Made by a program: the position numbers and the translations under genes. Below are positions 21,127 to 31,714 of a stretch of DNA of 64,000 nucleotides, one piece after another. The notes below the pieces were generated by a model that saw only the letters and a list, made by a program, of their open reading frames with translations, did not search any database and was not told where the DNA came from. Location: positions 14,384,001 through 14,448,000 of the forward strand of contig CM114275.1 of assembly GCA_050084515.1 (NCBI GenBank). Reading direction: 5' to 3'. This DNA is from Blasia pusilla (Eukaryota > Marchantiophyta > Marchantiopsida > Blasiales). The stretch's first letter is position 1. Every line of letters starts with the position of its first letter.

Positions 21127-21474
21127 AATCCCTGTCTCCGTCTCTTTGAACTTTGCTTCTGGTGATGAGATCAAGGATTGTAAGCCACTGTGCGATCTAA
21201 GAAATCCTTAGGGGTTGCAAACCTAACCTGGAGTAAAAAAAACAGACTTCACATTCGTAGTCATTGCACAATAATTCGTGGAACTTGAAATAGTAATCAA
21301 ACTTTGCTGTCACGTTGGGTTCACCCCTCCACAACATTGCATCTATGCTACCGAGGTTCTGCAGGCACTGACGGTCTCAATGGCAGTATCTATCCTCATT
21401 CGAGTAGCTTAGTTCCTCAAATTTCTCCACGACACTGGATATAGCTAACAAGGTTCTCACTTGCATTGACCTGA

Positions 21475-21509
21475 TTATTGAGATTGTCAATCATAGACAA
21501 TCTCAATAA
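21475..21509. repeat. Perfect 14-bp inverted repeat
   Basis: TTATTGAGATTGTC, a 7-nt loop, then its exact reverse complement. It is isolated and A+T-rich, with no run of T after it. Confidence 0.8.
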
Positions 21510-23100
21510 CATCGAAAACCTTGATCGTTTGCTATAACTGTCAAACTGTCAGCGTCAAATGCCATCATCTCTAGATAGACGAGTCAGAAAAAGGATTTAG
21601 ATAAAGCAAATGATCGGAAAACCTGCTGTTCTGACAGCCATTTCCTGCTGGCATAGCCAAGGCGCTCGTCACAGCGCGGGTGGAGAAGGTTGAAGATCGA
21701 AAGGTATGCGATTCAACAAATCTTACAACGTTAGTGGCATACCTCCACTTATCATCTACTTCAGTTGGTCTGCAGTAACAACTAGTGCGACTGTAATTCC
21801 CGTACGAATCAGCTTCAAATTTGATGCAATACATTTTCAATTGTAAGGTGACAGTGGGTGGAGCTGTTAGGCATAAAATATCGAGGAAGAATTCCATCCT
21901 TGCATGTCAGCATGTCATCGATTTGACTTGGATTGTTCGGAATATTTGTGCTCACCACGACAGGCTGTTTTGACTGCGACTTTGCGGGACTCGCCCACGG
22001 GTCCCATCTACTCACGGGTCACGATGACGTATGTGAAGATGTCGGAGCAGCACCGCAAAGTCCTCAAAAGCTCATTGTGAGCTCATGCAGAAAAACTATG
22101 GTCAAAGGGATAAAATTGAACTAATGAGCACCACACATTTTACTGTTTGACCTAACATGCCAGTACGCTTTCTACCGACAAACGCAGAGTATGTGTGTCT
22201 TCAGGCCACAAACACTATGTGGTACGTGAAATCACTCTGCTAAAAGCTTGCTGGGTGGAAGAGAATTTCGAAAAAACTCATTATAACCAGGTCGACTAGG
22301 ATTTCACGATACTTCGAGGTGCGTCGAATTAGAGGACTCTAATTCTAGCTTAGTTTAGCTCTAATACTCCTCTAGAAATCGGATGGTTGGTGCTCCAATG
22401 CAGTCCCGTGCTTATCTCACTTCTCAAAGTTGGTGATTCTATACCCATCCAAATGAGAAACTTGGATGATCGTTATAGAAAACCCCAGATTTTATGAGAA
22501 GTTGACAATCAATACAAGATTGAATCAAAGATTACATCCATATCACTTCCAACCGAGTCCTTGGAGTTTGAATGTGTTGGGAGACAGAAGGAAAATCTGT
22601 CATAGGTTGTTGGTAATCATGGTTGCACAAAAATGGATATGAATAGACAAGTCGTGACGTTTACAGGGACATGGATTGCAAGAGGTGGGACTCACACTTA
22701 TCGTTCAAGACGGAAGACAAGGCAAGGGAAAATGGGGCAATAAGGGGAGAGGGAGTGGAGATGGAGGAAGGAAGATAAGATATCTTACTCACTCACGGCA
22801 TCTAAGACAAAGAGGACCATACTTCCGCTGCCTTATACCAATAGTTTAACAAAAAGATAATGAACTCCAAAACTCACTCTCCTCGAGTATACCAACCCTT
22901 CTCTTTCCCCAAACTTTCTCCTTGTTCATCTAATTCTTGACCTACAATAGTGGATCAAGGGCACTTCTTGAAGTGGAAAGTCTATTATGTTACATTAGAA
23001 ACTTGCCAAAACTAGCAAATTCCTCAATATGGCTCTAAATAAATCAAAACAAAGGGAAAATGTGCTTTCAGGTTACTCTAGTCCACAACAAGTCATCCTC

Positions 23101-24090
23101 TGTCCCGACCCTCATAACCAAACAAGCGCCAAACGGAACATCCGAACTCTAGGGAGCTCACGCTAGGATGGTTTGCGCTTTGGGAGTTAAGGAAACACAG
23201 AGGTGAGACGCGAGCGTTTCGAGTGTTTTGTGTGTTGTGGTCGTGACCAGGAAACCGGAACCAAACGCGGTACTCAGACTTGAGAGAAGTCAAGTCTTGG
23301 ACGAGACGCGGCCAAGGGGTGAAAACCGGACTTGAGACGCGGGCAATGTTTGGGAGTTTCCGACTGTACTTTTGACCATAACTTTGAGTCCCAAGCAGCA
23401 TTTGGGACAAGTAAGGTACCGTTGGAAAGCTTATGTCAAGTTGGTTCCAACGCACCAAAGAACTTTGCAAACGCAGAAGTTGAGATATGGGCCAAAGCTT
23501 ACTGTAAGAGGAGTCGGGTTGAGGGCCAAAAAGAGGGGCCCCGGTGGTCTTTCCCAAAGGTAGGGGGATCCCGGAGTTTCCCAAAAGTACTAGTAAGGGG
23601 GAAGGTCTCCAAGAGTGCTTGGGACTCGAACCCCACTTTGGGCACCGCGGGGTGACCCAAGGGCACGGAACGGATCGTGAGTTTGGTGTTGGGCTTCAAA
23701 ACCCAAACCAAGTTCAATAAACAGATTTCGGAGATCCCTATTGGATTCCAACTTGTGACTCATATCGTTGAGTCTCGGTTAGGGGCTCATGCGGGGTCGG
23801 TTGGAAAGTTGGGACCGCTAGGCGCGCAAACGCCGTTTCAGGTGTCTGGACTAACCAGAAAGTCTATCCCAAGTCTCGGAAGGCTTGCCCGTGTTGGGAA
23901 CCTTGGAATGAGGGAAGGTTGAGCTTGATGAGATGCCGAGTTGAGGACTCGGTGGTTTGGAAGGCCGTTTGACCCAAATCCAGACTAACGTGAGTGCGTT
24001 TGGGTGCAGGTTGGCGATGAGAGTGTGTCCTACTGAACGTATGCTTCCGCAGCACTAAGATTGACGTTCAAGGAGAGTTGGCGCACGACA
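23101..24090. repeat. Solo LTR (chromodomain-gypsy type) with target duplication
   Basis: It begins TGTCCCGACCCTCATAACC and ends GGAGAGTTGGCGCACGACA. The flanks carry the 5-bp duplication TCCTC (23096-23100 and 24091-24095). It aligns with the solo LTR at 59808-60841 and, inverted, with the 5' LTR at 51078-51832. It is nested in the LTR of E3. Confidence 0.9.
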
Positions 24091-24501
24091 TCCTCCATCT
24101 CCACAGATTGTCCTCCAACCTCCTCAAAAGCACAGATTGTCCTCCAACAGATCCTCATTCATGCGTTATACACATGTAAGAACTCATGTTGGCTTACCCA
24201 TCACTAGACAACATACATTATTGTCGCCAAATACAACACATGAATATAAGATGCCATACTCACTCTTGGAATCTAAACATAGAGATGATAGTATACCAAA
24301 TATCTCAAATGGCCTCCCTAGTTGGTGTTTAGGTCCCTCTAAGTCTAGATAGTCATCTATCCCTACTTACTATGACACAAATCTCTAAGATTTTAAGAGT
24401 AAAAAGGTCGGGTCTCGATGTGGTCCCATCGTTAATCATCTTCTTATATTCCATATCAATGATACAATTTTAGAGCTATGACTACCTAGTACCTACTCTA
24501 T

Positions 24502-24620
24502 GTACATCTTGGAGACATCCATTGTCCTCGAGGAATCCTAGTGAGAGATAGCATCAAACATGCCATGTGCGATCCTCTTAAACATCCATCACAAAGTACC
24601 ATAGTGGTTGCACATAATAT
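24502..24620 (-). pseudogene. PHD finger remnant of element E3
   Basis: The minus strand reads LCDGCLRGSHMACLMLSLTR, then IPRGQWMSPRCT and a stop. The second C-x2-C pair and the H-x2-C pair of a C4HC3 PHD finger are kept. The first pair is decayed, and one Cys of the last pair is Ser. Comparison with 26635-26778 and 42331-42468 shows the ligands missing here. Confidence 0.7.
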
Positions 24621-25300
24621 ACAATGGGGAGATCCATATAATATAAAATGCGAGTTTGAAGTTATTATTGCTAAGCTCGAATCAACTATACCATCAATAT
24701 TAGGAAGATGACATGATGCATAATTAATTATGGATGTGGTCCTTCCAAATCATATCATAACTTCCCTGCAATAAGAGGAGACTGGACGGTGACACCTCAT
24801 GCACTGTCAATATAGTGCACTCTACTATAACATACAACATTATGGATGTTGTCTGCTCCAAGAAGGCATAGTCTCCAAGATGAAACCTCCAGATCTTTGG
24901 TCAATAACCACATCCTCGAAATTCAACCAAATTCTCGGATATCATGGGGTATAACTCTTTGGAAGAACTTAACCCGTTTAGAACAGATTTTTATCCACAC
25001 ATTAGGTCGTCAAGGTTCAACACCTCATTAGTATCATGACGAATGGCCATAGGTAAATCAAGCTCTCGATGATAAAGCAAAAAATAAGATACCAAGGATG
25101 CTTGCATGTTGAATCTATATCCTATTGCCAACTATGCCAATTGTAGGTCCCAATATCTTAGGTGACCTCTCTGCAACCCATACTTGTGTAAGCCCCTCTT
25201 CACCATCCCAACAACTCGCTCTACTTGTTCATTCACCTCAATATGATCTCCCAAAGTAATGTAATGGCATCATAACCCCCATCTTCTACTTCACCTAACT

Positions 25301-25694
25301 TCATCCCAAAGCACTCTCGACCTTGAGCTTTGCAAACTAAAGACTTGGATTGAGTCCCAAAGACTCAATCAGTTGCGCATTTCATAGGTAGATGAGAATT
25401 CTGCCATATGCTTATCGAGTCGAGTCTCCCTAAGTGAGTATCCTCAAACTTGAAACATAGCCAAATATGCATTACGATTAGTTCTTGGTTCAAGGACTTG
25501 AGCAAGTAGAGAGGGAAAACTTGCATAATTAAGCTACAAGAAGCCTCCACCAAACCATCTTGATGGATAACTAGTCAAATGTCAATCCAAGGATGGCAAA
25601 CTACGTTTGGGTTGAGGGCCAAAATCAAGGGTCTGAGAGGGACAATCGGGAAGGTGGGGCTTTCGCAAAGAACCCTGGAAGTACTTGTAGGAGA
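25301..25694. repeat. Gypsy-derived non-coding segment
   Basis: No coding sense. The right half matches 17395-17545. It separates the integrase remnant of E3 from the LTR of E1 and holds GGTTGAGGGCCAAAATCAAG, a phrase also found in the solo LTRs. Confidence 0.5.
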
Positions 25695-26449
25695 TGTAGT
25701 GCGCATACACATCGCTACACAACATACATCGTTGTCACCGAATATACACATAAACACCCACGATCCCATGGTAACTCATGGCATCTAAACAACAAGACAA
25801 GAAGTACCAAAATATCTCCAATAAAGTAAGATCCAATCTCTCTACACCATCTTACACCATAGCTCTCAAAGGTGTGCACTCTCTCTCATGTCAAACGAAA
25901 CTCACTCTCCTAATGAGAGGCTTGGGTTACACTCACAAGGCAAGGGACCATAGCTCCGCTGCCTCATGCCAAGAGATTTAACAAAGAAAGAATGAGCTCT
26001 CAAGCTCTCTCTCCTTAAGGTATGCCCCTCCCCTCTCCCAAGCTCTCTCCATGGTAACCCATGCTCCCAATTCACCTCCTTGGCTCTTGACCTGATGAAG
26101 GAGGTCAAGGGTCACTTACAAAAAATAGAAAGTCGATCACATACTCAAAATGGTACTTACCTAAAATAGTACGTTCCTCAATATGGCTCCAAATGAGCCG
26201 AAACGAAGGGGAAACCTGCTCTCTCAAATTTCCTAGGGCCTCATAAGGTCATCCTCGATCTACTGAGCTTGTCCTCCGCTACTCACAAAGGCGCTCTTCT
26301 AGATCTCACCGATCTATCCTAAGAGATGTGACAACTATCGTGCGCATACACGTCGCTACACAACATACATCGTTGTCACCAAACACGCACGATCCCATGC
26401 TAACTCATGGCATCCAAACAACAAGACAAGAAGTACCAAAATATCTCCA
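25695..26449 (-). repeat. E1 3' LTR with duplicated ends
   Basis: The plus strand reads TGTAGTGCGCATACAC at the left and TATCTCCA at the right. The first ~110 bp recur at 26336-26449 as the last ~115 bp. The right edge is set by the adjoining polypurine tract (complement of CGCCCCCCTAG, 26452-26462). The same two-ended duplication is present in the LTRs at 40474 and 41375. Confidence 0.75.
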
Positions 26450-26631
26450 ATCGCCCCCCTAGTTGGTGGTTAGGTTCCTCTAACTCCAAATAGCCATCTA
26501 TCCCTACCTACCATGACATACATCTCTCGGACGCTAAGAGCAAGAAGGTCGGGTGCTCATGTGGCCCCATCGTTAGTCGCCTTCTTGTCATCCATGTTAC
26601 AGATACAAGTCGGAATGTAGAACTACCTACT

Positions 26632-28050
26632 CTATGTACATCTGGGATACATCCATCGTCCCTCAGGAACCCTAGTGAGAGGTGGCATCAAACATGCCGT
26701 ATGCCATCCTCTCAAATACCCATCACAGACTAGCATAGCGGTTGCACCACAGGCGGAACCACACAACATACACCGCAAGCCTACACGAACTATTGCTAAG
26801 CTCGGATCTACTATACCATCAATGTTAGGAAAGTGACATGGCGCTCAATTACGCATATGGTCCTTCCATACCATACCATCGCGTCCCTCTAGCAAGAGAA
26901 TATCGGATGGCAAAGCATCACACACTCTCAAGATAGTGCGCCCTTCAGTCACATCCAACGTGGTCGGTGCCGTCTGCTGCAAGTAGACATAATCTCCTTG
27001 ATGAAACCTCCGGATAGTTGGTCGATAACCATCACCCCGAATAGTTGCATACCTCAACGTATCCTGATGTTGCGCAATCGCCAAGTTCTCGAACGCCCTG
27101 GGCATCACTCTTCGAAACAACTCAGCCCTCTGAGAACATACTTGCATCCATACATCTAGGTCATCAAGGTCTAGCACCTCACCAGCATCTTGACGAATGG
27201 CCGCAGGTAAATCTGGCTCTCGACCATAAAGTAGTAAGTACGGTGAAAAAGACGCTAAGGATGCCTGCCTGTTGAATTTGTATCTCATCGCCAACCACAG
27301 CAACTGGAGGTCCCAATCTCCTAGGTGACTTCTTTGCAAGCCATACTTGCGTAAACCCCTCTTCACCGTCTGCACAACTCTCTCCGCTAATCCATCCACC
27401 TCGGGATGATCTCGCGAAGTCGTGCGGTGGTCGACCAACGTCTGATCACACAAGGCCTGGAACTCACCGCGAAACTCGGTACCCTGGTCTATCAACACCT
27501 CAATCAGTGTGCCATAATGACTTAGTACTCTGTCAAGGAAGGCATAAGCTACTCCTTCACTTGCTTTGTCAAGCAATGCAGCCAACTCGATCCGCTTCGA
27601 GTAGAACGCGACCATCACCAACACATAACGACTGAGACGTTGCGTCAAAGGCAAAGGTCCTGAAAAATCCAAACTCCATGTATGCCCTAAGCCCATGATC
27701 GGTAATGGATGCAACTATGGAGTCCGAGCATTGAACGATGCTCGAACCCAATCACACACCATGCACCTGGCAACAAACTCCTGAATGTCAGTTTGCATGC
27801 CTCGCCACCAATACTAAATCTGGAGCAAGTTGTACGTCCGCTTCACCCCAAAGTGACCCAACTCCTCGTGGGCATGCTGCACTAGTCGTGCTCTCTGCGA
27901 AGGATGCGGTACTAAGCGTACTCTATCATCCTCCCAAACCCTCAAAACATGTGTCCCCTCCCAACGGAACCATCTGGCCCGCTGTAGGATCCGATCCCGC
28001 TCTCTAGCACCCACGGTGCTCGCAACGCTGCTAGTACAAAAATTGAACTC
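26632..28050 (-). pseudogene. E1 integrase with C-terminal PHD finger
   Basis: From right to left: the H2C2 zinc-binding region (ELGHFGVKRTYNLLQI, near 27815-27880), then the catalytic core in the open frame 27714-26845 with LDFSGPLPL, VLIDQGTEFRGEF and HPEVDGLAERVV supplying D, D and E. A C-terminal region ends GMVWKDHMRN. After one stop the frame continues to a PHD finger (26778-26635): CMLCGS, LVCDGYLRGWHTACLMPPL, WMYPRCT. Two zinc ligands are Tyr in this copy. Such a finger could bind histone H3 tails and steer integration, but this is inferred. Confidence 0.8.
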
Positions 28051-28052
28051 CT

Positions 28053-28130
28053 GCTTGGTTAATTGTTCGAAATTAACCAAGCAGGTTAATTTCGAATGAT
28101 GATGGAGTTCTCCAAGACAACTCCATCATC
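28053..28130. repeat. Overlapping hairpins at an insertion in E1
   Basis: Three perfect inverted repeats overlap: GCTTGGTTAAT/ATTAACCAAGC (28053-28082), TTCGAAATTAAC/GTTAATTTCGAA (28066-28096) and GATGATGGAGTT/AACTCCATCATC (28098-28130). The related element at 43.68 kb lacks about 70 bp at this place. Confidence 0.8.
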
Positions 28131-28299
28131 ATGAATATCTCGGCCACTTGTTGTCTCCTCACTAACCTCGGGATCCAAGGACTCTCCACTAGACCTCGCC
28201 ATCGAAGTCTCCACACTCTGGCTCTCCATAGCCAACATGCCCAAATAGGCTGACGTCTGCCATCCTGGCACTGACTCCTCATCACTCTCTCCATGCCAT

Positions 28300-29750
28300 C
28301 GAGCTCCAGTCGCATCTCATTGACTCGAGTGCGGTACACAATGGTGGCCGCCCCCAACAACGTGCTCGACACATGCCCCTCCTGAGCATCAACAATTGGA
28401 GTCGTCACACTCGCTTCTCCCATCGCCCTCCGTGCCTGCACACCAACAACATCACCAACTCTACAAGAACTTTGATGAGGACCCATCGATGGGGTCCTCA
28501 TCGCTTCAGACAACGTGAAAGACTGAGGAAGCCTAGTCTATATTTTGGCTTCCCCTTGCTGTGGATCCAACTCTGTGGCTGCTCCACGCGTCACAACTGC
28601 GGCGGCCTCCATTTGGGCAACCCCGCAAATCCAACCAGGATCCTCCATATCTCTTGCTGCTCCATATGATGTCGATGCAACGGATACGGCATCGGATAAT
28701 CTCAATGCCATAGCGGCAATCTGCTCCTATAGCTGTTGTATCTGAGCAGCCATCCTAGCCTCACTTTTGGCGTCTCCCTCGGCGCGTCTAGGTGGTACTC
28801 TACCTCCTCCACGGGCAGCTCCACCACCGTGTCGAGAAACTCCAGCTCCTCGTCCCCCAACAGGACCACCTGGTGCACAATCTCTAGGCCCACCCGGATC
28901 GACTACTCGCTCTGGTGCCCTCTCTGGCCCTCGGTCCGAACGTAACTCAGGATGTAAACTGAAACTCCTAGCGCATGTATGACCATACCTCTGACAATAG
29001 TCACAATGATAATCTCCTACTACAACAACATCTCCTCCTCCATGCTGAGGCACACATCCATGACCCTGACGAGTGCAATCGCGCTTATGATGGGCTCCAC
29101 CACATGACCAACAAGAAATAGTAGGCGCTTGCTGCTGAGCCGCATATGAAGGCGTAGGTCTCTGTGGCACGGCCTCCCGATATCCTCCTTGAGCTCATGG
29201 TGCCACAGTTGACCTATCTCGGAGTCCACGTTGTTGCATAGGTGGTGCAGCCAATCGTGACTGCTCTCGCCCAGAACCCATGGTGGCTACGCTCTCCTCC
29301 GCCATATTGGGCTCAATATTCTCAGCGGTCCTAAAAACATCTCTCAACGTAGGGGAGGTGTTCATAAGAAGCACCCCTCTCGCACTCGTGTTCGCAGGTT
29401 CCAGACCAACATCGCGTACCATGACTAGATAGCCTGAGCCTCCGTCACCCCCTGAGTGACGTTGATCAACCGACGCAAGCGAGTGTAAGCCTTACGAAAA
29501 CTCTCACCTGGGCGCGCCTCTGGAAGTCATGGATGCTCCGCAACTTCTCCGTCCGTTCTCCTTGGTAACTGGCCCTTAACTCAGCAAAGAACTCAACCAC
29601 GGGGTTGAACCTAGAACAAACCCGACTAGATGGTGCAACTGCTCCTATGTGAGTGATCCCTCCTAAAACATCACTAGTGGAAGAGGAAGTAGCCTCTCCT
29701 GACTCCTCCCCCTTATCTGGGAACGGCTCCGTCCATTACACATGGTGTGG
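28300..29750 (-). pseudogene. E1 gag with zinc knuckles
   Basis: The capsid part (VEFFAELRASYQGERTEKLR and on, 29640-29195) is followed by two zinc-knuckle-like boxes, CWSCGGAHHKRDC and CDYCQRYGHTCARS, near 29110 and 29000, a Gly/Arg-rich region and MAAQIQQL. It breaks into three frames with stops. The text after PQSFTLSEAMRTP (about 28500) is where the element jumps to the spacer before the integrase. Gag would package the RNA; nothing here is intact. Confidence 0.7.
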
Positions 29751-29760
29751 GTCATAGTAT

Positions 29761-30069
29761 TGAAGATTGAGTTACAGTCAAGCTCATGAGACACCTGAAC
29801 TATTACATTTGGTACTCACACGAAGTAGGGAAGCTTTATCTTGGTTAGTCAGTTAAGCACGATTATCTTAACTAGGGTTAGTTCATCACAGTTAGTCTAA
29901 CTCGAGACTATGGTTAAGGGTAGGGTTAGGGTTGCTTGTACATACCCTATATAATTGAGAAGAGGACCAGCCTCCACTCATTTTCTCATTGCAAATATCG
30001 TTCTCCATGGTGGTGTGTGTGTGAGAGAGTCATTTTCCACCAATTATGCTTGTTTAGCAATTTTCCACA
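29761..30069 (+). repeat. Copia 2, 5' LTR
   Basis: It runs from TGAAGATTGAGTTAC to TTTTCCACA, exactly as long as the LTR at 11323-11631, with scattered substitutions. Confidence 0.9.
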
Positions 30070-30119
30070 TGGTATCAGAGCGGGAGGAGAAGATCACTTG
30101 AAATTCTTAGTGTTTAAAG

Positions 30120-31069
30120 AGAGAAGATCAGTAGCAATCACAGGCAAGAAGTTAGACAAGCATAATTACAATGTGTGGAAGTTTTGCATGAAACAATTTC
30201 TCATGGGTCAAGAACTATGGGAGCTTGTCACAGGTGATGAGGCCAAGCCAGAAGGTGACTCAACAAACTTGAATGTTCGCGCTTGGAACAAACGCGCAAG
30301 GCAAGTAATCCACTATATTTCAATAACGATCAATTCGCCAATGATAGGTCACATCCAAGATGTTGATATTCCGAAGGAGGCCTAGGATGCATTGGAAAAG
30401 TTGCTCCAGACATCTACAAAGGCCAGAAAGCTCCAATTGAAACAACAATTGAAACACATAAACGCTCATGCTCTATATGCGATTGTCACGAATTTAACTG
30501 ATTCTGTCATGACTCTCATTCAACATACGACCAGTATTGTTGAGGCGTGGAACATTCTCAAGAACCACTTTGAAACCAGGAATGAGACTCGGATTCATAA
30601 TCTAGAGAATCAGCTTACCTCCGAGAAATTTTTAGAAGGAGAAAGCGCGGAGCAATTTTTACGAGGATCAATAATCATCAAGATCATATGGCGTCCATAG
30701 GAATTTCAAAGTCTAGCGAATATTTGGCACGTTGGTGCATAAGGATTTTTCCTCCGAGGTATGAAAGTTTGCTCACTTCATTGAATATTCAAGTAAAACC
30801 CACGCCGTTAATTGCCAACGTACAGAGAGGTAGAAATTAGGATTACGGTTCAAATGTCAAGAAGAAATTTCCAAGGAAAGCCTTTATTATGTTCTATTTC
30901 CAACTGCTTTTATTATGGTGAGCGAGGTCATCTTATCAAAGATTATAGAAAGAGGAGTCAAGATGAGAAGAACGGTTGTTTAAGACCTAAGAAGGAGTCT
31001 AGAAATTCTGTAGAACTAGGAGAACATGAGGTAGATGCTTGGATAGGAATTGAAGAGTTTTGTACATAG
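30120..31069 (+). pseudogene. Copia 2 chimeric gag
   Basis: GKKLDKHNYNVWKFCMKQFL to about 30440 corresponds to copia 1 gag. There is a stop in GGCCTAGGATGC near 30384. From 30455 a UBN2-type text of another family follows (HTTSIVEAWNILKNHFETRN, NLENQLTSEKFLEGESAEQF). The nucleocapsid box FYYGERGHLIKDY near 30910 has lost its second and last Cys. The capsid was therefore made from parts of two families before or at decay. Confidence 0.7.
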
Positions 31070-31074
31070 GCTAC

Positions 31075-31620
31075 GTCTTGGTTTGGCTGGGGGATCTTAT
31101 TGTTATTTGGCAGTTTGTTATTTTGCACCACTCTCCATGCCTATCTACTCAACACGCACTCACAATCGAAGTCAACCGTTCCATCGACTTATTGGGGATG
31201 TTCTCAAATATCAAAGCAAAGGTGAAGTCTTTCTAGTTTGAGATTTCAATGCTCGCACACGTACTGCCCAATTTATCCAATTCAGTGATTCCTTGATTTC
31301 TCCTCTTCTCGAAGAATATGAGGATGGTTTGTGGTCTAGAACATCTTCAGATCTTTCTACAAATCCTTTGACAGAGCATTTTTTAACCTTTCGAGCCACT
31401 TGTAATTTGAAAGTTCTTAATGGAACCTCTCATTTTCCCAACTCTCACTCCAATACGTGTTTCTCCTCTACCGACGCTAGCACCATCGATTATCTTATGT
31501 CCTTGCCCGCTGATAGCTCTCTTATCTCTAAATTTGATATTCTAGAACCTCAGCCTGAATCAGATCATGCACCTCTTTTGTTTACTCTCTCACTATCAAA
31601 GGCCATTCCTCTCTCGACAT
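31075..31620 (+). pseudogene. LINE 1 endonuclease (EEP family), C-terminal half
   Basis: DFNARTRT (after a stop near 31241) is the conserved D-F-N-A-R box of apurinic-like endonucleases. DASTIDYLMS and PESDHAPLLF give the S-T-I-D-Y and S-D-H boxes. These enzymes nick the target for target-primed reverse transcription. The N-terminal half is missing through truncation. Confidence 0.8.
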
Positions 31621-31714
31621 GTCAATCTATTTTAGCTTCTCTGAAGTTTCGCTTAGATCATGGTAAAAAAGATCTTTATATGCTACATTTACAAGAACTC
31701 TTGACTCGCATTGT

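Larger units (their letters stand above)
22775..25300 (-). mobile_element. PHD gypsy element E3, 3' end only
   Basis: Reading on the minus strand there are remnants of integrase (about 25270-24850), a degenerate PHD finger (24620-24502), a polypurine tract (complement of 24310-24317) and an LTR from 24306 leftward. The LTR is interrupted by a solo LTR (23101-24090) and is cut at about 22775. Order and text parallel 26.45-27.4 kb of element E1, at noticeably lower similarity, so this is probably the older copy. Confidence 0.75.
25695..29760 (-). mobile_element. PHD gypsy element E1 (internally deleted)
   Basis: A minus-strand Ty3/gypsy element: gag (29.75-28.5 kb), a deletion joint at about 28.3-28.5 kb that removes protease, any methyltransferase, RT and RNase H, then the pre-integrase spacer, integrase, PHD finger, polypurine tract and 3' LTR. 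The right end is cut by copia element 2 at 29761, so the 5' LTR is missing. The spacer and integrase match the DNMT element at 42.3-43.9 kb closely. Confidence 0.85.
29761..31074 (+). mobile_element. Ty1/copia element 2 (recombinant, truncated)
   Basis: A 309-bp LTR, primer site TGGTATCAGAGC (30070-30081) and a gag whose first third matches copia 1. From about 30455 the gag switches to a different copia family. It ends after a degenerate zinc knuckle, where the LINE begins at about 31075. No pol and no second LTR remain. Confidence 0.8.
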
